Notes: generated from the letters alone by a model not told the origin. A DNA stretch of 64,000 nt from Nocardia sp. alder85J (GCF_020176955.2 NZ_JAIUCZ020000001.1:310001-374000); one strand, 5' to 3'; shown: positions 43,400 through 52,700, counted from the stretch's first letter. A program made the numbers and translations.

Positions 43400-43792
43400 G
43401 TGAATCTCACCAGTCATATCGTCCAGCGCATCCTGAAGCTGGACCCACCGCTGACTCGTGACCTGATCGTCCAGCGTGATCTGGTGGTGCCCATGCCCGA
43501 CGGTGCCGAACTGCTGGCCGACCGGTGGGCGCCGCGACATGCCGGTGCGCCGCTGCCTACGGCGTTGATCCGCACCCCGTACGGTCGGCGGGGCGTCTAC
43601 GGCGCATTGATCGCGCGGCCGCTGGCCGAACGCGGGTACCAAGTGGTGATCCAAAGTGTCCGTGGCACTTTCGGTTCGGGCGGCGACTTCGATCCGATGT
43701 GGCAGGAGCGCGCCGACGGCTCGGCCACCCTGCGATCCGTCCCGACGACCACCGGGAAATCCGCTGCCCCGCAGACTGCTTCGCTCCGGTGA
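43400..43792 (+). pseudogene. CocE/NonD-type hydrolase, N-terminal relic
   Basis: From the GTG at 43400 the frame gives VVPMPDGAELLADRWAPRHAG, LIRTPYGRRGVYGALIARPLAERGYQVVIQSVRGTFGSGGDFDPMWQERADG, the N-terminal part of X-Pro dipeptidyl-peptidase/CocE hydrolases, up to just before the nucleophile Ser. Homology then stops and the last 20 residues are unrelated. The enzyme normally has more than 500 residues, so this is a truncated gene. Confidence 0.75.
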
Positions 43793-43914
43793 GCCCGTGC
43801 CACTCCGCGGAACGGCAGATTGCGGCCGGCCCCGGCGGGCGATGAGGGTGAGGGCCGGGTTTCGATCCACGTCCGGCCAGGCAACGGCACGGGCATCACG
43901 GTTGAGGAGAAGAC

Positions 43915-45315
43915 ATGGGCGTCTTGCCGACTCGCGCGAAAGTCGCGGTGGCCACGATTATCTGCGTGAACACCGTCGCGTGTGGAATCACACTGGGCGG
44001 GAACGGGTTCGCGAATGCCGATCCCGTGCCGCCGCCGGATGCGTCGTCGGCCGCATCGGCACCGTACGACGATCCGTTCTACCGGCCTCCGGCCGACTTC
44101 GGCGCCGCGGCCCCCGGGACGATCCTTCGCTCCCGTCCGGTCACGCTGTCGTCGATCTCGTTGCTGGCAGACAAAGCCCAGGCGTGGCAGTTGCTCTATC
44201 GCACCACGAACAGCCAAGGACAGCCGATGGCGACCGTCACCACGGTGTTGCGCCCGATCGCGGGCCCGGTCCACGGCCTGGTCTCCTACCAGATTCCGGA
44301 GGACGCCTCGACCGCACAGTGCGCGCCGTCGCGCTTCCTCGGTACGGCCTCCGGACCGGTGGATACCGTCGGCTCGGCGATACTCGCCGTCGATATCGGT
44401 CCGCTCAACGCCGTCATCGCCGAGGGTTTCGCCTTGTCCGTACCCGATTACGAGGGCCCGGGCAGCGAATGGGGAGCGGCGAAACAGCCGGGATACGCCG
44501 TGCTGGACGGCATTCGAGCAGCCCAGAGCTTCGAATCACTGGGATTGTCCGGGACACGGACGCCGACGGCGATGTGGGGCTATTCCGGCGGATCGCTGGC
44601 ATCCGGCTGGGCCGCCCAGCTGCAACCCGATTACGCCCCCGAACTCGCCATTCGCGCAACGGCGTTGGGTGGATTCCTCACCAACCCGGCACAGGCCGTC
44701 AGCAGAACCATCGGCACGGTATTCGCCGGCGTGCCGATTTCGGTGCTCCCCGGACTGGTCCGGTCCGAGCCCGCTCTGGTCGCCGCCTTCGACACGCACC
44801 TGACACCCAGTGGGAGGGCGCTGTTCGAGACAGCAGGTGCGCAGTGCGTGACCGCGAATATCACGTCCTATCCATCCGTCGATCTGAATGACCAGTTGGA
44901 TATGCCGTTCCGGGATTTCATGGCCCTGCCCGATGTCCGGTCGGCGTTCGCGCAGCTGAATCTGGGCGGCAGCACGCCGGCGATCCCCTTGTTCGTCTAC
45001 CACTCCGTCAACGACGAGATGGTTCCCGTCGAGGGCGTGGACGAGACGGTGGCGCACTACTGCGCGACCGGAGCGTCGGTGACCTACGTACGGGACCAGG
45101 CCAGCGAGCACGGACTGCTGGGGCTGACCGGCGCTCCTGCCGCGCTGAACTGGCTCACCGAACAACTCACCGGAGATCCGGTCCGCCCGCAGTGCACCAC
45201 CCGAACCGTTGCCTCGGCGCTGGGTCTCGCCACGACCTCGCTGCCGCAGGCCACCCGTGACATTCTCGACGGCACCCGGGCGAGCGTCACCGCCCCGGTG
45301 CTGCCCGAGGGGTGA
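43915..45315 (+). CDS. Secreted triacylglycerol lipase (LIP family)
   Basis: A 466-residue exported lipase. The signal peptide is MGVLPTRAKVAVATIICVNTVACG with cleavage likely near FANADP. The mature enzyme matches the secretory lipase family: YQIPEDASTAQCAPS, VPDYEGPGSEWGA, nucleophile in WGYSGGSLASGWA, the acid in YHSVNDEMVPV and the His in EHGLLGLTG. Conserved Cys pairs suggest disulfides. It hydrolyses extracellular triacylglycerols. ATG at 43915 with GAGGAGAAG. Monocistronic. Confidence 0.9.
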   Translation: MGVLPTRAKVAVATIICVNTVACGITLGGNGFANADPVPPPDASSAASAPYDDPFYRPPADFGAAAPGTILRSRPVTLSSISLLADKAQAWQLLYRTTNSQGQPMATVTTVLRPIAGPVHGLVSYQIPEDASTAQCAPSRFLGTASGPVDTVGSAILAVDIGPLNAVIAEGFALSVPDYEGPGSEWGAAKQPGYAVLDGIRAAQSFESLGLSGTRTPTAMWGYSGGSLASGWAAQLQPDYAPELAIRATALGGFLTNPAQAVSRTIGTVFAGVPISVLPGLVRSEPALVAAFDTHLTPSGRALFETAGAQCVTANITSYPSVDLNDQLDMPFRDFMALPDVRSAFAQLNLGGSTPAIPLFVYHSVNDEMVPVEGVDETVAHYCATGASVTYVRDQASEHGLLGLTGAPAALNWLTEQLTGDPVRPQCTTRTVASALGLATTSLPQATRDILDGTRASVTAPVLPEG

Positions 45316-46126
45316 TCGGCAGGTTGTCGGAGTAGTGGCGGACGGTGCGGGTGTGCCTGTGGCACAGGGCATTCCGCACCGTCCGCGTGGTCGGCAGCGT
45401 TGTCGCGGGGACGCCGAGTGACACACGAGGATCGCGTTCGGGCCGTTGCCCACCTGACCTGTTCCGATGAACCGGCTGTCACCGCGGCAGGCATCGAAAC
45501 AACCGACACGGCGCGGCAGGCAATTGTGGCGCACGGACAATCGGTCTCCGCGCCAACTCCGACGGTTCTGTTCCGATGGCCGGCAGCCGTTCCACAACAA
45601 CCATGCGTCACTATTTTCGCATCGCCGCATCCTGGCGACGGCCGGGTTCCTCGTATTTGTACGCACCACCACCGACGTGATTGTCACGGTGTGAGCGAGC
45701 CCGAATATTCTGATCTGCAAGGTAATACGAGATCCTTGCGCGCGAGAAATTCCGCCGCATCGGGGGCAGTCGTGCGGTACCGGATGCTGCCGGAGAATTT
45801 CCGGTGGCGCGTCACCGAAGCATTGCGCGTATTTGCAGCGCCCATGAACACCATTCGGCCACAACGTGTCCCGAGATGACGAGTCGGCGCATCCGCCGAC
45901 GGTGGTCACCCCGATGCGGATGGCCGAGCCGGCGGGCACCACCGGTCGGCGGTCGGTCAGGTCCCGGTGAATTCGAACAGGCCCGGGACACCCGCGGATC
46001 CGGTGTCGACGCGCAGGATGTCGCCGTCGCGCCCGGTGTCGAAGGAATCCTTGCCGCGCAAGGGCATCCGGTTGTCCAAGCCTCCCGCCGACATCGAGGT
46101 CGCGGAGACCGTACCGCGTCGCGCCG
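45316..46126. other. 811-base interval; only doubtful short frames
   Basis: On the minus strand a 36-residue frame (46067 to 45957) begins MPLRGKDSFDTGRDGDIL and ends LFEFTGT. It is preceded by GGGAGG at a long distance and follows the stop of the extradiol dioxygenase gene; it may be the tail of a lost gene. The rest (45316-45956) contains nothing I can support. The part around 45650-45850 is AT-richer than average. Confidence 0.35.
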
Positions 46127-47065
46127 TCAGCGCTGTCGTGCGGTGGTGACCGCGAATCCGGCGATCCACGCCGGGATCGCCTCGTAGAAGCGGTAATCCA
46201 GCGTGTAGTCGCCGGTCGCGGCGAGCGCCGCGTAGGCGGCGATCCAGGTGCGTACCTCGTGGGCGGACCCGCCGCCCTGCTCGGCCATGCCGTCGACGGT
46301 CCACGCGTCGAATGCGGTGAGTGCGCCGGTTTCGAGCAGGTCGAGCAACTGGTTGTCCCAGGCCGGGTTGATCGGGGTCATCGTCGATGTCCCGGCGACG
46401 TAGTCGCGGCCGGCCCGCACCACCCGATGTTCACCTCTGGCACGTTGTTCCGGGGTCGGCGGATGCCCTTCGATCAGGGCATCCGCGACCTTCGGCGGCG
46501 CGCCCTCCAGCACCGGGACCGGGGGTTCGTGGGACAGCCCTCCGGAGGCCAGATACAGTACCCGGCGGTCCAATTCGCCCGCGGCCGCACCGATCGCGGT
46601 GCCCAGCGCGCGGATGCGGGCGACCGGGCCGAGCGGGGTCGCGACGCCGTTGACGAACACCGGCACCACCGGCACCCGGTCGATCCCGCCGAACAGCATC
46701 TCCAGCGGCTGTGCGAAGCCGTGGTCCACGGTCATCCTGGACGAGATCGTCAGGTCGACACCGCGATCCAGGACGCCGCGGGCGATCGCCGCTGCCGCGG
46801 CGGTATCGACCGACAGCGGTCCTGCCGTGGTGCCGAAGTCGCCGACCGCGTGCGCGGCGGTGGCCAGGCAGAACGGCGGCATCTCCCGGTAGAAGAAGCC
46901 GTTGTAGTGGTCCGGTGCGAACAGTACGACCAGTTCCGGGTCGAAGTCGCGGATGAAATCCTTTGCGGTGGTGAGGGCTTCGTCGACCCGGGCCAGGACG
47001 TCGGGTTCCGGGTCGTTCTTGCCGATCAGCGGTGAATGGGACAGGCCCACGGCGGCGGCGGTCAT
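46127..47065 (-). CDS. mhpB: 2,3-dihydroxyphenylpropionate 1,2-dioxygenase-type extradiol dioxygenase (LigB superfamily)
   Basis: A 312-residue class III ring-cleavage dioxygenase, the length of Escherichia coli MhpB. GLSHSPLIGKNDPEP opens the fold with an iron-ligand His; FAPDHYNGFFYREMPPFCL, SRMTVDHGFAQPLEML, YLASGGLSHEPPVP and the long EHRVVRAGRDYVAGTSTMTPINPAWD block are diagnostic for MhpB. It cleaves a 2,3-dihydroxyphenylpropanoid catechol at the meta position with O2 and Fe(II). ATG at 47065; it follows the MDR gene on the same strand after 28 bases. Confidence 0.9.
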   Translation of the reverse strand: MTAAAVGLSHSPLIGKNDPEPDVLARVDEALTTAKDFIRDFDPELVVLFAPDHYNGFFYREMPPFCLATAAHAVGDFGTTAGPLSVDTAAAAAIARGVLDRGVDLTISSRMTVDHGFAQPLEMLFGGIDRVPVVPVFVNGVATPLGPVARIRALGTAIGAAAGELDRRVLYLASGGLSHEPPVPVLEGAPPKVADALIEGHPPTPEQRARGEHRVVRAGRDYVAGTSTMTPINPAWDNQLLDLLETGALTAFDAWTVDGMAEQGGGSAHEVRTWIAAYAALAATGDYTLDYRFYEAIPAWIAGFAVTTARQR

Positions 47066-47093
47066 CGGTTGCTCCTGGGACGAACGGGGGTGG

Positions 47094-48089
47094 TCACCGG
47101 TCGGTGTCGTCGGTGGGGTGGACGACGAGCTTGCCGGTGAGGCCCCCGTCGATCATCAGCTGGAAACCCTTGTGGATGTCGGACAGCGGCAACGTCCGAT
47201 CGATCACCGGGCGTGCCCCGGTGGACTGCATCATGCGCAGCATCGCGACCAGTTCGCCGCGGGTGCATCCGGTGGAGCCGAGGACGCGCTGTTGCAGGTA
47301 GAAGATCCGGTTCAGGTCCGCGGGCGGCTGTCCGCCGGTGGTCGCGCCCGCGACCACGATCGCGCCGCCGGGCCGCAGCGATCGCAGCGAATGATCCCAG
47401 GTGGCCGCGCCGACGGTCTCGATCACCACATCGACCTTCTCCGGCAGCCGGTCGCCGGTCGGCAACGCGGCGTGGGCGCCCCAGGTCAAGGCCTGGGCGC
47501 GCTTGTCCGCGCTGCGGCTGGTCGCGTACACCACGGCGCCGGCCGCGGCGGCGAGCGTGATCGCCGCGGACGCCACCCCACCGCCCGCACCCTGCACGAG
47601 CACCCGGTCCCCGGCGCGAATCCCGGCCTTGGTGAACAACATTCGATACGCGGTCGTCCACGCCACCGGCAGGCACGCCGCCTCGTCGAAGGACAGCCAA
47701 TCCGGTTTCGGCACCAGGTTGCGTTGTGGCACGGAGAGGTATTCGGCGAAGGTGCCGTCGTGGTGCTCGGACATCAGCGCCCGTTTCGGGTCCAGGGTCT
47801 CGTCACCGCCACCGGCGTCGGTGTCGGCGATGACCGGATGCACGATCACCGGATTGCCGTCGGCGTCGTATCCGGCGGCGTCGCAGCCGAGGGTGATCGG
47901 GATCCGGTCGGCCGGATGCCCGACGCCGCGGAGGGTCCACAGATCGTGCATGTTCAACGAGGTCGCCACGACCCGCACCAGCGTCCAGCCGGGCTGCGGC
48001 CGCGGTAGGGGGATGTCGTGGACCACCAGCCCCGACAGCGGATCGGTGGCGCTCTGGGATAGTGCCTGTGCAGCGAGCATGCCGTTCAC
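47094..48089 (-). CDS. MDR-family zinc-free quinone-oxidoreductase-like dehydrogenase
   Basis: A 331-residue medium-chain dehydrogenase. It has a GroES-like N-terminus (LSGLVVHDIPLPRPQPGWTLVRV, LGCDAAGYDADG) and the Rossmann motif VLVQGAGGGVASAAI at about residue 165. It lacks the structural Cys cluster. Within this cluster it could reduce an unsaturated or keto intermediate, but that is inference. It is divergently transcribed from the dioxygenase alpha gene, with an inverted repeat in the shared promoter region. GTG at 48089 or ATG at 48080. Confidence 0.82.
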   Translation of the reverse strand: MNGMLAAQALSQSATDPLSGLVVHDIPLPRPQPGWTLVRVVATSLNMHDLWTLRGVGHPADRIPITLGCDAAGYDADGNPVIVHPVIADTDAGGGDETLDPKRALMSEHHDGTFAEYLSVPQRNLVPKPDWLSFDEAACLPVAWTTAYRMLFTKAGIRAGDRVLVQGAGGGVASAAITLAAAAGAVVYATSRSADKRAQALTWGAHAALPTGDRLPEKVDVVIETVGAATWDHSLRSLRPGGAIVVAGATTGGQPPADLNRIFYLQQRVLGSTGCTRGELVAMLRMMQSTGARPVIDRTLPLSDIHKGFQLMIDGGLTGKLVVHPTDDTDR

Positions 48090-48121
48090 GATGGCTTCCG
48101 GCCCGATATTTCCCCAGTGTG

Positions 48122-48140
48122 CGTGCCGTCCTGCGGCACG
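48122..48140. promoter_or_regulatory. Inverted-repeat operator candidate upstream of the dioxygenase alpha gene
   Basis: CGTGCCG-TCCTG-CGGCACG, 7-bp perfect arms, 42 bases before the alpha-subunit ATG and 33 bases before the divergent MDR gene. A second copy, with a CTCTG centre, lies at 51165-51183 before the beta-subunit gene. Both could bind the cluster's IclR protein. Confidence 0.65.
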
Positions 48141-48181
48141 TCCGGTGGTGCGGGACCCGCCTGCGCGGCTTCCCTGGTGTC

Positions 48182-49540
48182 ATGACGTCCACCATCGACC
48201 CCGCCACCGGCCGTGACGCCGTCTGCGGCACCCCGTGTGGTGTCCTGCGCCGCCCGGCCGCGCTGGACCGCAACCTCGATGTCTCCGGGCTGGTCGACAC
48301 CGGCTCCGGGCTGCTGGACCGGGCCATCTTCACCGACGAGCAGCTGTACCGCCAGGAGTTGCGCCGGGTTTTCGCCCCGAGCTGGCTGTTCCTGGCGCAC
48401 ACCGACCAGCTCCACAAGCCCGGCGACTTCTTCACCACGTACATGGGCGAGGACCCGGTCATCGTGACCATGGACAAGCAGCGGCGCATCCGCGCCTACC
48501 TGAACTCCTGCCGGCACCGCGGCGCCCGGGTGCTGCGCGCGGACTGCGGCGCGACCCGCAACTTCACCTGCACGTATCACGGCTGGGCCTACGACCTGGA
48601 CGGCAAGCTGGTGTCGATCCCGAACCGGGACGGGTATCCGGACTCGTTCGACAGCGCCGACTGGGGCCTGGTCGAGGTGCCGCACGTGCAGACGTACCGG
48701 GGCCTGATCTTCGGCACCTGGAATCCGGAGCCGGTGTCGCTGCGTGACTACCTCGGCGACATGGCCTGGTACATGGACGCGATGCTGGACCGCGACCCGG
48801 CGGGCACGGTCGTGGTCGGCGGCGTGCACAAGTGGGTGCTGGAGGGCAACTGGAAGCTGGCGGCCGAGCAGTTCGCCACCGACTGGTACCACGTGAACAT
48901 GAGCCACGGGTCGGCGCTGATGGTGCTGTCGCCGACGAAGAATCCGAAGGCCGAGATCGTGCACCGCACCGGGCGGCAGTACACCGACCCGAACGGCCAC
49001 GGCGCCGGATTCCCGGTGCACCCGAAGAACCGCTTCAACACCCCGAAGCTGCACGAGTGGACCGATTACGCGGCGCTGCGCGAACGCCTCGGCGACGCCC
49101 GGGTGGAGGGCCCGATGACCGACGGCCACGCCACGGTGTTCCCGAACTTCTCCTATCTGCCGGTGATCGGCACGATCCGGGTCTGGCATCCGAAGGGCCC
49201 CGATCGCATGGAGGTGTGGGCGTGGACGGTGGTCGACAAATCGCTGCCGCCGGAAGTCCGTGAGGCACAACGGCTCTACAACCTGCGCACCTTCGGCCCC
49301 AGCGGCATCTTCGAACAGGACGACGGCGAGAACTGGAGTGAGGTGCAGGCCGTCTCGCACGGCTTCGTCACCAACCGGGTGCCGTTGAACTACCAGATGG
49401 GTATGGGTTCCGAGCGGCACGACGGCCGCTACCCGGGCACGACCAGCGAGCTGTACAGCGACGGCGCGGGCCGCGCCTTCTACGGCCGCTGGCGCGACCT
49501 GATGAACACCCCGGCCTGGCACGAGAAGGAAAACCGATGA
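48182..49540 (+). CDS. Aromatic ring-hydroxylating dioxygenase, alpha subunit
   Basis: A 452-residue Rieske non-haem iron oxygenase large subunit. The Rieske motif is CRHRGARVLRAD followed by CTYHGW (C-x-H-x17-C-x2-H). The mononuclear iron site is DWYHVNMSH (D-x2-H-x4-H) near residue 243. It would dihydroxylate an aromatic acid such as phenylpropionate or cinnamate, by context with MhpB and MhpC homologues. ATG at 48182 overlaps no gene and has a weak ribosome binding site. The ferredoxin gene overlaps its end by four bases. Confidence 0.93.
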   Translation: MTSTIDPATGRDAVCGTPCGVLRRPAALDRNLDVSGLVDTGSGLLDRAIFTDEQLYRQELRRVFAPSWLFLAHTDQLHKPGDFFTTYMGEDPVIVTMDKQRRIRAYLNSCRHRGARVLRADCGATRNFTCTYHGWAYDLDGKLVSIPNRDGYPDSFDSADWGLVEVPHVQTYRGLIFGTWNPEPVSLRDYLGDMAWYMDAMLDRDPAGTVVVGGVHKWVLEGNWKLAAEQFATDWYHVNMSHGSALMVLSPTKNPKAEIVHRTGRQYTDPNGHGAGFPVHPKNRFNTPKLHEWTDYAALRERLGDARVEGPMTDGHATVFPNFSYLPVIGTIRVWHPKGPDRMEVWAWTVVDKSLPPEVREAQRLYNLRTFGPSGIFEQDDGENWSEVQAVSHGFVTNRVPLNYQMGMGSERHDGRYPGTTSELYSDGAGRAFYGRWRDLMNTPAWHEKENR

Positions 49541-49875
49541 TCAGCACAGGAATTCGCGTCGCCGCGCTCGACGACATCCCCGTCGGCGAGGGTATCGCCG
49601 TGGACCCGTCCGTCACCGGCGCCGCGGACGCGATCGCGCTGCTGCGCGACGACGACGGCGTGGTCTACGCGCTGGACGACACCTGCCCGCACGAGGTGGC
49701 CTCGCTGGCCGAGGGCTGGGTGGAGGGCGGCTATGTCGAGTGCCCCATGCACGCCAGCAAATTCTGCTTGAGAACCGGTGCGGTGCAATGCCTTCCGGCG
49801 ACCTCGGATGCCCGGCCGCACCGGGTCGAGGTGCGCGACGGTGAGGTCTTCCTCTACCCGGGCCAGACGCCGTGA
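49537..49875 (+). CDS. Rieske 2Fe-2S ferredoxin of the dioxygenase
   Basis: A 112-residue soluble ferredoxin. Ligands are visible as DTCPHEVASL (C-x-H) and VECPMHASKFCL (C-x2-H) with 17 residues between the pairs. It carries electrons from the reductase encoded next to the oxygenase. It overlaps the genes on both sides by four bases (ATGA and GTGA), showing tight coupling in the operon. Confidence 0.93.
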   Translation: MISTGIRVAALDDIPVGEGIAVDPSVTGAADAIALLRDDDGVVYALDDTCPHEVASLAEGWVEGGYVECPMHASKFCLRTGAVQCLPATSDARPHRVEVRDGEVFLYPGQTP

Positions 49876-51164
49876 CCGGCTCGGTCGTGGTGGTCGGCGG
49901 CGGCATCGCCGGGGTGAGCACCGTCGCCGCGCTGCGGTCCGGCGGTTTCACCGGCGAGATCACCCTGGTGGACGCGGGGGAGTTCCCCTACGATCGGCCG
50001 CCGCTGTCCAAGGACTTCCTCGCCGGATCGAAGTCCCTCGCCGAGATCGCCCTGCAACCACCACAGTGGTTCGACGACAACAAGATCCGGCTGCTCACCC
50101 GCACCACCGCGATCGCGTTGCGGGCCGGCGCCGGGGAGGTCGAACTGTCCGGTGGCGGTCCCGTGCGCGCCGACCGGGTGGTGCTCGCCACCGGCGGTCG
50201 CGCGGCCCGCCCGCCGATTCCCGGCGGCGACAGCGACCGCGTGCACGTGCTGCGCACCGCCGAGGACGCGCAGCGGCTGCGCGCGGCGCTCGGCCCCGGG
50301 ATCCGGCTGCTGGTGGTCGGCGCCGGACTGATCGGTGCCGAAACAGCCTCGACCGCAGTCGATCTCGGGTGCGAGGTGACCCTGGTCGATCCGGTGTCCC
50401 CGCCGCTGGCCGGTGTGGTCGGCACGGAGATCGCCGCGTGGCTGCACGAGATGCACACGGCCCGGGGGATTTCGCTGCGCCGGGCCGGGGTGGCCGAATT
50501 GCGGGAGACCGCGGCCGGGATCGAGGCGACGTTCACCGCCCCCGGCCCGGTTGCGCCGCGGACATCGTTCACCGAGCCGGATTCCGCTGTGCCGCAGAGA
50601 TTGTTCACCGGAGCGGATTCGGCTGTGCCGCAGACGTTCGACGCCGTCGTACTCGGCGTCGGCATGGTGCCGGACACCGCGCTGGCCGCAGCCGCCGGGC
50701 TGGACATCGATCGGGGCATCCTCGTCGACCGCCGGCAGGTCACCTCGCATCCAGCGGTGCTGGCCGTCGGTGATCCGGCCCGGGTCCGCGACGGTGGCGT
50801 GCTGCTGCCCCGGACCGAGCACTGGGAGGCCGCGCAGCGCGACGGACAGCGTGCGGCCGCAACGATTCTCGGTGCCCCGGTGCCGGTGGACGGCATCCCG
50901 TGGTTCTGGACCGACCGGCACCACCGGCACGTGGAGGCGATCGGTTCGATGTCCGGCGCGGACCGTGTCGTGCACCGCGGGGTGCCGGGCGAGTCACCGT
51001 TCGCGGCGTTCGGCCTGCGCGACGGGCGGGTGATCGCCGCGGTCGCCGTGGACGATTCGAAGGCGGTGCGCGCCGCGCGCCGCCTCGCCGACGGCGGCAT
51101 CCCGGTCGACCCCGACCGCCTCGCCGACCCCGGCACCGACCTCCGAAAGCTGTTGCGCGGCTGA
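49872..51164 (+). CDS. Ferredoxin reductase (FAD, NADH-dependent)
   Basis: A 430-residue pyridine nucleotide-disulfide-type flavoprotein. The FAD site is VVVVGGGIAGVSTVAALR (residues 5-22), DRPPLSKDF is the family signature, the NAD site is LLVVGAGLIGAETAS (about 152), and the second FAD motif is HPAVLAVGDPA. It belongs to the HcaD/BphA4 group. Residues 220-255 hold a 12-residue segment repeated three times (SFTEPDSAVPQR and variants), unusual for the family. It overlaps the ferredoxin gene by four bases. Confidence 0.9.
   Translation: MTGSVVVVGGGIAGVSTVAALRSGGFTGEITLVDAGEFPYDRPPLSKDFLAGSKSLAEIALQPPQWFDDNKIRLLTRTTAIALRAGAGEVELSGGGPVRADRVVLATGGRAARPPIPGGDSDRVHVLRTAEDAQRLRAALGPGIRLLVVGAGLIGAETASTAVDLGCEVTLVDPVSPPLAGVVGTEIAAWLHEMHTARGISLRRAGVAELRETAAGIEATFTAPGPVAPRTSFTEPDSAVPQRLFTGADSAVPQTFDAVVLGVGMVPDTALAAAAGLDIDRGILVDRRQVTSHPAVLAVGDPARVRDGGVLLPRTEHWEAAQRDGQRAAATILGAPVPVDGIPWFWTDRHHRHVEAIGSMSGADRVVHRGVPGESPFAAFGLRDGRVIAAVAVDDSKAVRAARRLADGGIPVDPDRLADPGTDLRKLLRG
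50529..50636 (+). repeat. Three tandem 36-bp coding repeats
   Basis: Units at 50529-50564, 50565-50600 and 50601-50636 encode TFTAPGPVAPRT, SFTEPDSAVPQR and LFTGADSAVPQT. Units two and three are close at DNA level, with GTTCACCG and GCTGTGCCGCAGA in common. They keep the reading frame and probably form a flexible surface loop in the reductase. Confidence 0.75.
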
Positions 51165-51183
51165 CGTGCCGCTCTGCGGCACG
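51165..51183. promoter_or_regulatory. Inverted-repeat operator candidate upstream of the dioxygenase beta gene
   Basis: CGTGCCG-CTCTG-CGGCACG lies directly after the reductase stop and 41 bases before the beta-subunit GTG. The arms are identical to those at 48122-48140. Confidence 0.6.
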
Positions 51184-51223
51184 ACCGCTTCACCGCCTCC
51201 GGCAGAAGGGATCAGATGAGACC

Positions 51224-51790
51224 GTGAGCACTCCGACAATGCCGTCCCGGGCCGGCCTGCACGCCGACCGCGACCTCCACTTCGAGGTGGAGCAGCTGTA
51301 CTACCTCGAGGCCGAACTGCTCGACGAGAACCGGTTCACCGACTGGCTGGACCTGCTCGCCGACGACCTGGACTACTGGATGCCCACCCGCACCAACCGG
51401 TTACGCCGGCAGCAGGCGCTGTCGGTCGCCGCGCGCGGCGAGGCGGGCTACTACGACGAGACCAAGGACAGTCTCGCGTGGCGGATCCGCCGCTTCGATT
51501 CCGGCATGGCCTGGTCGGAGGATCCGCCGTCGCGCACCCGGCATCTGGTGACGAATGTCGTTGCCCATCATGTGGATCCGGACGAGCACCCCGGATTCAC
51601 CGTCGACGACCTGCTGGTGCGCTCGGCATTCCTGGTGTACCGCAACCGGCTCGAACGTGAGGAGAACGTCTTCGCCGGGCAGCGCACCGACATCCTGCGC
51701 CGCACCGCGGACGGGCTGCGCGTGGCCCGCCGCACGATCCTGCTGGACCAGAACATCCTGCAGGCGAAGAACATCTCCACCTTCTTCTGA
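51224..51790 (+). CDS. Aromatic ring-hydroxylating dioxygenase, beta subunit
   Basis: A 188-residue small subunit with the NTF2-like fold: EQLYYLEAELLDENRFTDWLDLLADDLDYWMPTR, RTRHLVTNVVAHHV, VRSAFLVYRNRLEREENVFAGQRTDILRR and a C-terminal RRTILLDQNILQAKNISTFF, typical of phenylpropionate/biphenyl dioxygenase beta chains. GTG at 51224. It is separated from the alpha gene by the ferredoxin and reductase genes and has its own operator-like repeat. Confidence 0.92.
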   Translation: MSTPTMPSRAGLHADRDLHFEVEQLYYLEAELLDENRFTDWLDLLADDLDYWMPTRTNRLRRQQALSVAARGEAGYYDETKDSLAWRIRRFDSGMAWSEDPPSRTRHLVTNVVAHHVDPDEHPGFTVDDLLVRSAFLVYRNRLEREENVFAGQRTDILRRTADGLRVARRTILLDQNILQAKNISTFF

Positions 51791-51818
51791 GACCCGTTTC
51801 CCGCCCCGGAGGCCATTG

Positions 51819-52700
51819 ATGACCGCGACCGAATCGCCTGCGCAGCAGGATGCTTCCTTGATCCACCACACCGTGTCCACCTCCCTCGGCGAGATCGCCG
51901 TGGCGGAGGCCGGTTCCGGCCCGGTCCTGGTGATGCTGCACGGCGGCGGCCCCGGCGCCTCCGGGGTGAGCAACTACCACCAGAACCTGCCCGCGCTGAC
52001 CGGGCGGTTCCGGGTGATCCTGCCCGATCAGCCCGGTTTCGGCGGCAGCTACCGGCCCACCGAGGCGGACCTCGACGAGCGCTCGATCACCGAGATCACC
52101 GTGGACGCCCTGTATCAGGTGCTGGACGCGCTCGGCATCGGGCGATTCCATCTGCTGGGCAACAGTCTCGGCGGCGCGGCCGCGATCGCCATGGCCCAGG
52201 CCCGCCCGGAGCGCGTGACGGGATTGGTGCTGATGGCTCCCGGCGGCGGCTGGCTGCCGTTCGGGCCGACCCCCACCGAGGGGCAGAAGGAGATGTTCCG
52301 CTACTACAACGGCGGCGGGCCCACCGAGAAGAAGATGGCGAACTTCATCCGCACGATGGTGTTCGACCACGAGCAGTTCGGCGCGGACGTGGTCAAGGCC
52401 CGGTACGAAGCGTCGCTGGACGACAGCCACATCGCCTTCTACCACCGCTACAACGCCGCGTTCGGTAAACGCCACGGCATGGATCCGCTGTGGCGGGACC
52501 TGGACCGGATCACGGCGCCGACGCTGCTGCTGTGGGGCCGCGACGACCGGACCATCACCCTCGACGGCGCACAGATCATGCTGCGCAACATCCGCGACGT
52601 GCAAATGCACGTCTTCGGGAACTGCGGCCACTGGGTACAGCTGGAACGGGCCCGCGAATTCGAGCGCCTGGTCGGCGATTTCCTCGGAGATCTGTCGTGA
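51819..52700 (+). CDS. MhpC/BphD-type meta-cleavage product hydrolase
   Basis: A 293-residue alpha/beta hydrolase of the C-C bond hydrolase family. The oxyanion region is LHGGGPGASG, the nucleophile is in LLGNSLGGAAA, the acid in LLWGRDDRTI and the His in FGNCGHWVQLERA. It would hydrolyse the ring-fission product from the MhpB-like enzyme to a dienoate and a dicarboxylic acid. ATG at 51819 with GGAGG upstream. The next gene overlaps by four bases. Confidence 0.9.
   Translation: MTATESPAQQDASLIHHTVSTSLGEIAVAEAGSGPVLVMLHGGGPGASGVSNYHQNLPALTGRFRVILPDQPGFGGSYRPTEADLDERSITEITVDALYQVLDALGIGRFHLLGNSLGGAAAIAMAQARPERVTGLVLMAPGGGWLPFGPTPTEGQKEMFRYYNGGGPTEKKMANFIRTMVFDHEQFGADVVKARYEASLDDSHIAFYHRYNAAFGKRHGMDPLWRDLDRITAPTLLLWGRDDRTITLDGAQIMLRNIRDVQMHVFGNCGHWVQLERAREFERLVGDFLGDLS

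Noticed and set aside
45400..45879. A 159-codon plus-strand frame as a gene
   Set aside because: No ribosome binding site, no recognisable motif and mixed composition; more likely a chance open frame in the intergenic region.
50529..50636. CRISPR-like repeats
   Set aside because: The three units are contiguous without spacers and lie in frame inside a coding gene.
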